Below, piece by piece: positions 39,993 through 49,500 of a stretch of 64,000 bases of DNA. Every line of letters starts with the position of its first letter. Within the stretch, counting starts at the first letter, position 1. Both the position numbers and the translations under genes were made by a program. A model generated the notes under the pieces. That model ran no database searches and was not told where the DNA came from. It saw only the letters and a program-made list of their open reading frames with translations. The DNA is taken from contig JAQGEQ010000071.1 in the NCBI GenBank assembly GCA_034620365.1, positions 4,278,001 to 4,342,000 of the forward strand, in the 5' to 3' direction. This DNA is from Pegea sp. RAD2-039. Its lineage: Eukaryota; Chordata; Thaliacea; Salpida; Salpidae.

Positions 39993-40775
39993 TTAATTGC
40001 TTTTTCTGAAGCATCCGAACCTTCTCCATTTCTTTTTCCTCTTCTTCTTTTCTACCATCTCATTCAACTCGTTAACTTTGAGTTGGAAAGCACATGAGAG
40101 GGATTCTGCCTCTTCATCTTTATCTTTAATCGTCGCCAACAGGGTTTCAACCCTGATCTCATGGTCTTTATCACTTTCCTCTTTTTCTTTTTTCATTTTG
40201 GCAACCTCATTTTCTACCAAGCTTAATTTATTTTCCATATCTCTACTGTAAGTTTCAAGCTTTAAATGAGCCTGGGCGATGTCCCAATCCCAAATCATCT
40301 TCATCTTTTCTATTTCAACCAATGTTGATTTTTGTTTTTCTTCAAGCGCCTCAAGGTTTCCTTTCAATTCGTTGTTTTCTTCAACGACTTTCGTAATTTC
40401 ATTTCTTAGTTTATTAATTATTTCATCTTTTTCATTCATTGTTTTTGGTTCTTCAGCTGCTTCTTCTGCACTTTTTTCTGTCTGATTTCTCAATTCCTTT
40501 ATCTCATTCCGTAGCTGGGTTATAATTTCATCCTTCTCATTATGCAAACTGCTGCCTTCAGATATTATTTTGAAGCCCTCTTTTATTTCCTTAATCAGAA
40601 ATTCGAGACTCGCAGCATTTTCTCTTTGTTCCTTTTCTAATTGGAACAATCTCTCCTTAAGCTCTTTGTTTTCCTTTTCCAAGGAAATCACCTGCTTGTT
40701 ATTTGCAGGTTGTTCAAGCTCCATATTGTAGTCAGATTTGTCTTCTATTTTATATCGATGTGTAGAAAATACCAA
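39993..40775 (-). CDS. Intronless coiled-coil protein of unknown function
   Basis: A single open frame of 260 residues with no introns, unlike every other gene here. Nearly the whole chain (residues ~28-240) is charged Glu/Lys heptad sequence with Leu/Ile at core positions, predicting a long parallel coiled coil. It contains an internal duplication: NEKDEII.xLRNEI occurs at residues 79 and 114, an offset of 35, exactly five heptads. The last 20 residues are highly basic (KKKRKKKWRRFGCFRKSN), which could bind membrane or nucleic acid or act as a nuclear signal; the aromatic/Cys cluster is unusual. No signal peptide or transmembrane segment. Start may be Met1 or Met18 (MELEQP). It sits among LINE copies, so it could be a retrocopy or a young gene. 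I do not recognise a family; a generic coiled-coil resemblance is not evidence of function. Confidence 0.65.
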   Translation of the reverse strand: MVFSTHRYKIEDKSDYNMELEQPANNKQVISLEKENKELKERLFQLEKEQRENAASLEFLIKEIKEGFKIISEGSSLHNEKDEIITQLRNEIKELRNQTEKSAEEAAEEPKTMNEKDEIINKLRNEITKVVEENNELKGNLEALEEKQKSTLVEIEKMKMIWDWDIAQAHLKLETYSRDMENKLSLVENEVAKMKKEKEESDKDHEIRVETLLATIKDKDEEAESLSCAFQLKVNELNEMVEKKKRKKKWRRFGCFRKSN

Positions 40776-41259
40776 ATATAAGTTTCTTGGTAAAATTTCC
40801 GACTAAAGATAACACTCAGCCAGCCCGCTTATTATGACCAGGTCCAAATGAGTATGACGTCACTATGAGTTTAGTCGTCTTTAGGAAAATACATTCTTTA
40901 ATCTTTCCTACCCTATTTTTTACTTGAATTTATATTTTATTCCAACTACAACACTGTTACATTATCATTTCTGAATGATTTAATACTTTATCTGGATATT
41001 CGATGATTTCTTTCACTGAAATTTGAATTTTGCTTCAAGCATTGAAATGAGACAAAATTGTTTGAGATTATTTAGTATTTTGATCTTATAAATGTAGATA
41101 ATGTTGAAAATTGATAATAAAACAAATTTATAACTTTTGAAATGAAAAAAATTTTCAGCGAAAATAAAGATAAATAAGTTGAAAGTTTATTGTGAGACAT
41201 TGTCTTTTAATTAAGAGATTTTTAAAAATCTTTTAACAAATTTTACTATAAGAAGACTT
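40776..41259. other. Upstream region of the coiled-coil gene
   Basis: About 480 bp. The proximal part has TGACGTCA at 40855-40862 and an inverted repeat CGACTAAA (40800-40807) / TTTAGTCG (40870-40877), which may be promoter structure for the minus-strand coiled-coil gene. The rest is AT-rich and featureless. Confidence 0.35.
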
Positions 41260-41650
41260 TTTTATTGTAGAGGTTTTGAAAAATCCAAATGCCTGATGGC
41301 AGTTGGTTCGAAGTATTAAATTGTGCGGTGTGATAAAAAAAATTTGCTCTAACTAACGTACCAGGTGATAAGGGCTCATAAAGTGTGTCGTCTGAGTTGA
41401 TATAACTTGAGAATAAAGCAAATTGAAAAGAAAGGGTCGAATTTAAGGTCATTTAAATTGTTGGTAATTTCAAAAATAAAAATAAAATCATATTTAATCT
41501 GTCGAACTTCCAAAGTATCTAAATTGAAGAAGCTGAGTCGATGTTCATAATTATCGTATTCAGTAACAAGTTTCTTGCATACCAATTTCGTAAATGTTGC
41601 CTGAACAGATTTAATGTTTTTGATATTATTAACTTGATATGGCATCTATG
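41260..41650 (-). mobile_element. LINE copy 3a, inverted fragment
   Basis: Minus-strand reading gives MPYQVNNIKNIKSVQATFTKLVCKKL... then FFNLDTLEVRQIKYDFIF, the same stretch as the end of the ORF in copies 1 and 2, continuing into the 3' non-coding YQLRRHTL/CACCGCACAATT region. It lies head-to-head with the plus-strand fragment at 41676-41995. Its sequence is diverged from copies 1 and 2. Confidence 0.8.
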
Positions 41651-41675
41651 CAAAATATTAAAAGTATTACATTCT

Positions 41676-41995
41676 TTCGTTAATCAGACCAAATTTTTTA
41701 TCATACCGCACAATCACTACTAGAAACCAGCTGCCATCAGACATTGTCATGTCAGAATCACTCGTGTTTTTCAAGCAGAAGAAGCGCTATAATATTGCCA
41801 ACACTGCCATTTCTAAGCTGTGATTTTTTCCCTTTTTATATAATTATAATTCTATGTAATTCTCCACTGTTATATGTTTCGAGGACTACTGAAATACCAT
41901 GTATTACACCTTATTCTTTCTATATTTCTAACTTAAGAGATGTTATTTGTGAGAATGTGTGTCAGCGCGTGGTGCTCTCTTCAGGTACCCCACTT
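41676..41995 (+). mobile_element. LINE copy 3b, 3' non-coding fragment
   Basis: Plus-strand match to the LINE 3' end: CATACCGCACAAT, GCCATCAGACATTGTCATG, CTATAATATTGCCAACACTG and GAGAATGTGTGTCAGCG, ending near CTCTTCAGGTACCC without the usual A-rich tail. With the inverted fragment 41260-41650 it forms an arrangement like twin-priming 5' inversion, though about 70 bp are represented in both halves and differ, so two insertions are also possible. Confidence 0.8.
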
Positions 41996-42898
41996 TTATG
42001 TGAATCCACCATAGTTTTCATAAAAGATTTTTACTGTCACCAATCACAATATATATACTATACAAATCACTTCCTATAAATAACTGTATCACAACTTATA
42101 AGCACTCATTCAATTAGAATATAACCTATAACCTTATTCAATAAAATTTACTCTTATTATGCCTGCTTTTTATTTAGTCCTTTTTCTTTAGCTAAATTTC
42201 TATCAAAGGTTAGGTTATAAATGTAAAAATCATAACACCAAAGGAAGCATGAATCATGAAGAAATAATAATAACTAACAAAAAAGATAATTTTTAACTGT
42301 TCACATTTTCAGTAACTTTAAACTTTTTTTTTAATATTGTTTGTATTTAGTATTAGTTCATCATTTCAATTGGTCTAATGCAATGGGCTTGTCTGATAGC
42401 GTGATAAAAGGTTTGGTATGTGATTGTAACACAAACAAAAAATAGAGAAGAAAAATTAAAATAAAGTTAATAAGGTATTAGATTTAATTACAAAAAATTT
42501 TGGCTAACAAAACCAAGTATGAAAAACCCTGATTTTCGGACAAGCATTGCAGTCAAACGTACAAATGGCATAGCAAAGAACCAAAAATATAGACTTCAAA
42601 ATTTCTTGTCAAAAATTAAATGGATAAGTAACATAGATTATAATAAAATGAAAATAAGTCCCGATCTTAAATTAAGTTTCGTTTAATAAATATCTATAGC
42701 ATCTGGGAAAAGCTTCATAAACATTTAAAAATATCAAATCTTGATATAATTTCTTATTATTAACAGTTACCATATAATTTTAATTTGAGTTTTTTATGGT
42801 AACCGCTATGCTCTGCTGCCCTCTAGAAATTGTATTTTACTCTGTAAGTTCCATTCTAGTCCTTTTAGTACCTAGGGTTGTCTAGTAAGCATCTCAAA
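41996..42898. other. AT-rich spacer upstream of RPL10A
   Basis: No coding or repeat feature seen. The last ~110 bp before the RPL10A ATG is relatively pyrimidine-rich (TCTGCTGCCCTCTAG, CATTCTAGTCCTTTT), the sort of sequence expected at a ribosomal-protein transcription start, but a defined TOP start cannot be assigned. Confidence 0.45.
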
Positions 42899-44413
42899 AT
42901 GAGGTAAGCTTAAAACTTTTTATTCTATAATTTATCTTTAGTTATTTAGACTAATTTTACTAAGTTATAATGTGTTTCTGCTATTATATACATTTTTGTG
43001 AATTTATGTTTCTATTATAGTTTTTTCTAATTTGTCTTTATCTTTCTAATTTATTTTTTTACTGATGATTGAATTGTGCTATACTTTAAATAATTTGATT
43101 TTTTTTAAATTTATTATTTAAATTTTAAGCTGAATAAAACTTTCATTCTATTGTAACTATTTTTTATAACTTTTATATTTATAATAATAAATAGTTCAAA
43201 TATATTTGTAATAGTAATTAATAAATTTTGATAAGTTTAGGAATAATAAATATTGGTTTTATTAATTTAATATTATGAATTAAGTCACTACTTTTCTACA
43301 TGTGCTACTAAATTATAAGTATTTATAAAATGTTTACTAACTAATGATCATTTTATAGTAAAGTGTCAAGAGATACCCTTTTCGAATGCATCAATGCTAT
43401 TCTTGATGGCTCAAAAACAAAGCCCAGAAAATTCTTGGAAACAGTTGAGCTTCAAATCTCTCTGAAAAATTATGATCCTCAAAAAGACAAACGTTTCTCT
43501 GGAAGTGTAAAGTATGACCAAATTTTATTTGGTAGCCTGTCAAGGCGGACCTCACCCTAGGTCTTTAAAATAGGGTAGCTAATTAGCGTGCCTCTAAGGC
43601 TGGTTTGTACCTCGCTGGTTAGTTGGTCTGGGCCATATTTGCAACTGTCCATTTTCGACAGGTTGCCTCATATTCCCAAGGAGAAGTACAAGGTCTGTAT
43701 TTTGGGAGATGCAGCTCATTGTGATGAAGCAAAAGCAAGTGAGATTCCATTCATGAATGCTGAGAGCTTGAAAAAGATGAATAAAGATAAGAAGCAAGTC
43801 CGAAAACTCGGTTAGTGCCCCTCGACTACAAAATAGTTGCCCCTATTTACATCAATCATTTATAGCAAAGAGCTTTGATGCTTTTATGGCTTCTGAGTCC
43901 CTCATTCGTCAAATTCCTCGTTTGTTGGGACCTGGTTTGAACAAAGCCGGCAAGTTTCCATCTCTCATCACTCACAACGAGAACATGACTCACAAAGTGA
44001 AAGAGTTGAAAAGCACCATCAAGTTCCAGATGAAAAAAGTTCTTTGCTTGGCTGTTTCCATCGGTAACGTGGGCATGACCGACGAACAACTCGTCCAGAA
44101 CCTCAACTTGGCCATCAACTTTTTGGTAAGTTCTACTTGCACCTTCTAACCCTTCCTCCTCGCCTCAATGCTCCATGTGTTTTGATGGCGTGGAGTATAA
44201 GGGTGAAAGAAATTGGATCTGAGAATTCGCTAACACTACGATTGTTTTGTGCGTAGAGTTTGATAGTAGTCTCAGATACATCTGATCTTCTGTTTATAAC
44301 TCGTCATTAATACGTTTGTTGCTTTGTAGGTGTCTTTGTTGAAGAAGAACTGGCAAAATGTTCGATCTCTTCATGTTAAGAGCACTATGGGACGCCCACA
44401 AAGATTATATTAG
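42899..44413 (+). CDS. RPL10A: 60S ribosomal protein L10a (uL1)
   Basis: Component of the L1 stalk of the large ribosomal subunit, contacting E-site tRNA. Five exons give 216 residues (human 217): 42899-42903, 43359-43511, 43662-43810, 43866-44125, 44330-44413. Exon 1 is only five coding bases (ATGAG), completed by T across a 455-nt intron to give MSKVSRDTL. Donor 43512 (GTATGA) with acceptor 43661 joins VK to LPHIPKEKY in frame and restores family length. Blocks: [69 protein letters not shown] and the C-terminus [26 protein letters not shown] region. The last intron hosts an H/ACA snoRNA candidate, as ribosomal-protein introns often do. Confidence 0.97.
44141..44283 (+). ncRNA. Intronic H/ACA-box snoRNA candidate
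   Basis: Lies in the 204-nt last intron of RPL10A, host orientation. Hairpin 1 is closed by ACCCTT (44149-44154) with AAGGGT (44199-44204). The hinge 44205-44216 contains AAAGAA (44206-44211), fitting the H-box ANANNA. Hairpin 2 has a perfect 8-bp basal stem ATCTGAGA (44217-44224) / TCTCAGAT (44270-44277), an internal loop, and an upper stem AACACTACG / CGTAGAGTT with one A-A mismatch. ACA follows the stem directly (44278-44280), with three nt to the expected 3' end. Loop strands ATTCGCT and TGATAGTAG complement a conserved large-subunit rRNA segment (CUACUAUC-N-AGCGAA); the target base would sit 16 nt upstream of ACA, within the usual 14-16. The hairpin-1 pocket is not obvious. Confidence 0.75.
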
Positions 44414-44428
44414 GGTATCATTCGTTCC

Positions 44429-44434
44429 AATAAA
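44429..44434 (+). terminator. AATAAA poly(A) signal, RPL10A
   Basis: Canonical hexamer 16 nt after the TAG stop at 44411-44413; a very short 3' UTR, common for ribosomal protein genes. Confidence 0.65.
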
Positions 44435-46216
44435 AGTCTAAACTGAAAACTTCTGGTTGCTTGTCAGATTTCAAAATCTAGAAAAGTTTTTAACTCTCAT
44501 CGCATTTTCGCCCAATCTTGAATATTTCCTGAAAGTCACGTGACAGCGTAGCTCAGCTTTTATAGGGATTTGTAAGGTTTCAGATTTTTTTAGAAATTTA
44601 TTTTTAGTTCCACCGTTGGCACCTTCTAATGACCTGGTTAGACCCAGTACAGCCATGCGGGTGTCCGCCATAAGAGTTACTTGCTCTTCAAAGTTAGTCT
44701 TTCATCTATCCTTCAGATGTTTGTGGAGTAGTAAGCAGAATAGTACAACTAGAAAGATCTTGAAACGTATTTTAGTGCTTCGTATTTGAGCTTGCGATGT
44801 TTTAAACGTAAATGATATGAAACAAACTCCAATAAAAGATTTAATCGAGGTTCTAATGGTTTGTTTATAAGAAATAGTAATATAAATGACGCTGAAAGCT
44901 TTAGTGGAAGTTACTTTATCACAAAACTTAAACAAAATCTGCTGAACGATTTGTTAATCAAGTTCTATCTAAAACTCCTGGGTCCTTAAATTATCCGAAT
45001 TTGAAACACTGCAAAATTTTTTAGAAACAAAATAAATATAAGTTTTCTTATTATTAAATATTATTATTATGTGAAGTTTACACAAACTCATTTTAACTCA
45101 AAATTTTCTAAATGAGGTTAGAGCGAACGTAATTGTTTACAAGATTTACCACAACATTCATTCTAAGTGTTTTTCATGATTGAAGTAGGTCTTATCTAGC
45201 CAGGGTCTTATATGTCGCTGTTTTATCGCTCCTTACTTTTTAGAACTAAGTTTTATAGATTGTTCAGAAATTCAACTTTAGTTTAAATGTGAAACTTTCA
45301 GAATTTGATAATTGATTGATAGGAAAGTATATTTAAAGCAATTTAGCAAATCTAAAACGTTTTTAAGGATATTATTCAATGAGTAATTGGCAGTATTCTC
45401 TTTGATAAGTGCCAACAAGAAGTAAAACAAAAGAAAGTAGCTTAAAGTATCACTTGAAAGCTTTTAAAAGTTATTTACTTTCATGTGGTACAAGAAAAAA
45501 CAAAGATAAAATCAAACTTTTGCAACTACCTTAACTACTATTGACAATAAAGTCTTAACTTGTTTAAAGCTTTAAGTTGTGTTGACCCTATTTATACCGA
45601 GAGGCTCCCTAGTAGCAATTGACGTTAAAAATAATATATTTCTAAATGTGATTTCATCACATATGACCTCATCTAATTATCCTTTATATGAATATACTCT
45701 AACGACTTTGATTTGAATGAAACTGATTCAAGTTGTAGTAAAAAGTATATTGCATCTTGGATTTGATATAAAGCTTATAGCGGAGGTCCTTGTATAAAGA
45801 AAAGGAGACGATACATCAAAGGAAAGCTTTTCTAGTGAACTAGCTTCGAATTGATTTAAGTTTGAGAAAATACTTTTCAAAGTGATTGTTTCATACGAAA
45901 GAGTTAAATTGTAACTTGGTACGGATGTATATGGTGGACATTTTTAATAGCGTCCAAATGTTTCTGGGTTTTAAATGATTTAGGAAATTGGTGTTTAGTA
46001 AGTGAACTAGCTGTGAGCAACTAGCTTATTTGGTGAACCCATTTTAGTCATGTAAGATCAAAATACCCAAGATTTTGATAATAAGGCACTGAAAAGTTTC
46101 ATTGCCACTTAAGTAGAACTCAGATGCAGTTTGCGTTAGAGTTTGAGGATTTATTTATCTAGAGATGAAAAAATTTGTCTGCAGCTAGCTTCAGCTGCTT
46201 ATATCGAAGTCACAAG
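44435..46216. other. Intergenic, possibly containing further LINE-relic sequence
   Basis: No supported gene. The first 250 bp is moderately GC-rich and contains TCACGTGA (44536-44543). The minus-strand translation between about 45550 and 46200 is interrupted but vaguely continues the reverse-transcriptase relic described next; I do not extend the call with confidence. Confidence 0.4.
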
Positions 46217-46560
46217 TTAATAGACTACAAAGAAAATTGAAGATAACTGATTTAGCCTCGTCGACAAAAACATTAAATATTTGTAACCATTTATACATAA
46301 AGAATAAACTGCAAAATTATTAATATAAATACTGAAGAGAAGAGGGCTAATAATACCAACGAAGACCAGAAGAACCTTTATTGAGTTATTGATGATGACT
46401 TGTTGTCTATCTTTTAGAATTTGTTTAATCAAAGAGATAAGAGTTGGGTTACTATTATATTGTTTCAATGATTTTCTTAAAAACTTAATTGAAAGCCTTA
46501 CATATGCCTCTATAAATGATACAGAAAATGGAAAAGTCACTAGTGGAGACAGGATAATTG
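46217..46560 (-). mobile_element. Degenerate reverse-transcriptase relic of a second LINE family
   Basis: The minus-strand frame contains FLRKSLKQYNSNPTLISLIKQILKDRQQVIIN, followed by GIISPLLFSIYINNF, then LMFLSTRLNQLSSIF. These correspond to the RT region before domain 4 (residues before QVxxN), domain 4 (usual GxxQGSxLSPLLFxIYIND) and the segment around YADD-xxxLS, but the QG and YADD catalytic residues are lost. It differs from the LINE copies at 20398-21536 and 38413-39293 and is much older. Confidence 0.55.
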
Positions 46561-49500
46561 CTGATCACTGCAGCATCTTTGAGGAAGGAATCCAAAGTGA
46601 TTCAGAAAGTAACTTGTTGTGAAAAAGATGAGTCAGAATTTTTTGTCAAAGACTCGATAAAAGCTACTAGTAAGATAAATTGGTCGGTTTTTCAGTGACG
46701 TAAATTTGTTTTCTTTTCGATGGACATTGGATTATGATGAAACTCATTAATTGGGAAAGTTGGATAACTGAAGCAGATAGAGCGCTCAACAGAATCAGGA
46801 GATGTTAGAGCCAGTTTGTCCCTGATATTGTAGATGACTGTGAAAATGTCAAGATGAGTTGTAGCGAAATCATCCATAAGGTTTGTTCGTTCTGGGAATA
46901 ATAATTTTAGATTCGTTGTCTTTATTGAAAACCTTTTGAAAGTTCATTTTTTAAAGATCACTGAGATATATATCATTTCCATCAAGAATGGATAAGCGGG
47001 AATTTAATCTTAAATTTAACTCATTTATACATATGATCAATTTATATCAATTATATTATTAGAATATTTTCTATATGCAATAAAGAAATTTTCTTCTACA
47101 TAATTATCAATTTAATGAGTTGAGTTGGCAACAATTGAAACATCATATAGAAAGCTAAGATCATTTCAGACAACTTCTCAGCTACTCTTTACTCCTAAGA
47201 CTTTACTTGAAGCTTTCTCATGAGTCAATCAAACTTGATAATTATGCAACAAACTTGGAGACAAAATACATCTTTAAGTTAACAAAATATTCTTAAGGAC
47301 TTTGGATTGCCAGCAGAAACTTGGTGATATTTTTGCAGATGTTTAAAACTAAACATAAATTTTTACTGATACTTTCAGTATTATTTATATAAAATATAAA
47401 TATTGTTGTTTATGTACAAAATTATGATCGTATCAGCTTGTATTCATTCTCTTTGGAACTAGAAATTTTGTATAATTCTAATTGTATGATCTCTTAATAA
47501 AATTTTATTAGTTCAAATAACTGCTGGCTTAGAACCCTTTAAAAATGACATTTTAAAGTTTCTAATTGTTGCTTTCTATACGCAAAACCACTGATGACAT
47601 CATCAAAAAAATTTGAAACTATAAACAAAGGTTAGGTGTGTAAGGTGATAGTGCATTATTTTAACATTAAACTGTTTAAAGGAATAACTCAGCAGTATTT
47701 TGAAGGTTTAGTAATCTACTTTTGTAGTTTTGAAATTGAATTTTGCTAACCATTTAATTAATGAATTCTTATAATTGTATTTTAGAAATATTACAAAAGT
47801 AGAAATTCAATCCACGATTTTAAAACTATTCCCATAAGCTTGTTTGCTCGTTTAAAGTGTGATTGAAACTTGATCTCGTGGAGCAACAATTCTGATTCTA
47901 ATCCTGCGTTTAGACCAAAAAATAAATAAACAAGTCAATTGAATTTCTATCTTTACTTGTAAAACTCCTCAGTCAACAGTACTAAGCCAAAAAAATTTCT
48001 TTCAGACAAATCTTAGTGGTGAAAAAGTCTAAAAAGATGTTTTTACGATGCAGCAAAGCACTGTTCTTAATAGTATTGTGTCTGATTCTCAAGAAAACAA
48101 CTTTCACAAACATTTTATATAATAACTTATTTAAAGGTTAATTCTTCTTAAACTTTACTGGTGTTACAATCAAGTTGTTAATATGTGGATACTTTGAAGG
48201 AGTTCTTCATTGATAGGAGTGAACATTTTATCAGTCACAACAAATGAATGATGAATATATAAATGAACTTGGAGTTTGGTTATTTAAGTCTTATAGGTTT
48301 ATAGAGAATTGTTAAATAGAAACCAACTAAGCTTATTCTACTGACATCTTTATTGAATCTTACAAAATACAATCCATCTAGTTTATTAATTATGAAAATT
48401 TATTTTATCAAGCTTTAAAAAATTCCTTTCAAAGCTCATAAAAGTTTTCTTCAATTAGTTGGTTTGAATGAAAGTCGATCTATTTGAAGTAAATTCAATT
48501 TTGAAGTAGTTGTTTGGTGAAGTTTTGTGATGTTTTCAAACAATGAATAAAACAAATTTCCATTAACTGCTTTTTTTATAATACCTACAGCTTTTTATTT
48601 CTTTTTTTAAATTTGCTGTTTGTTTTGTTAATCTGTTTGCTGGTTTTTAGTATTGTCTTTGAGAAAGCTGTTTTTACTATAATTTTGCATCAAAGCTTTT
48701 TTAATCTCTATGTTTGTTCGTATTTAAAGTTGCTTTCGAAAGACGTAATGAATTGAATTTAGAAGGTTTTTTATTGATAGACTATCTTAAATTATTTTAC
48801 ATCTTGAAATATGTTTTTCAGCCTCTAGCTTACATATTTTTTATAAACTTTTATCTTAAGCTTATTGTATAGAACTTGAAAACAAAATTAGAAAGATAAC
48901 TTCTCAGGCTATTTAAATTTACTATTAATTTTACATTATAACAATTAAACATTTAATAAATTATAACAAACTGTATAAAATTCAAGTTTAATAAAAACTA
49001 TTTTAATTAATATGTAAAAATATATACTTAAAATAACAAACAAAAAATTTGATAAAGAGCATAAGAATCTTTAGATTTATTTAATATAACCCAAAATATT
49101 GATCAAACGAGGAACAACTTACTCTTTACGGATGTAGATATCGGAAAAAAAATTAAAATATCTGAGCTGAGATGTTCAGGTAACTTTTTATTGACCTGTA
49201 AAGACTATTTGTAAGTAAAATTGTTGCTAAAAAAGGCTGAAAATTTATCTTCGACGGCAGAACGTCGTATTTGAATTCACAAAAGCAAAAAAAGATAATG
49301 AAAATTGATAAACAAATTTAAGTTTGAAAGTTTGATAAAATGATTCACCAAGATCAACTCTTTACAATCTCAATTGAGCTTAAATAATCATTTTCGAGTC
49401 TCTGAAATATTATTTACTAACTAGAAGAATTTTTAAAATAACTGTTTGCTCGGTTAAGCTAAAATATCTCCATTAATGTATTTGTTTAGAATAAAAATGT

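Noticed and set aside
43512..43661. Second snoRNA in RPL10A intron 2
   Set aside because: Small hairpins exist (ACCAAAT/ATTTGGT), but no H/ACA or C/D box arrangement could be made.
44471..44935. Minus-strand ORFs of 66 and 77 residues after RPL10A
   Set aside because: No recognised domain, and neither has a supporting promoter, poly(A) signal or conserved motif.
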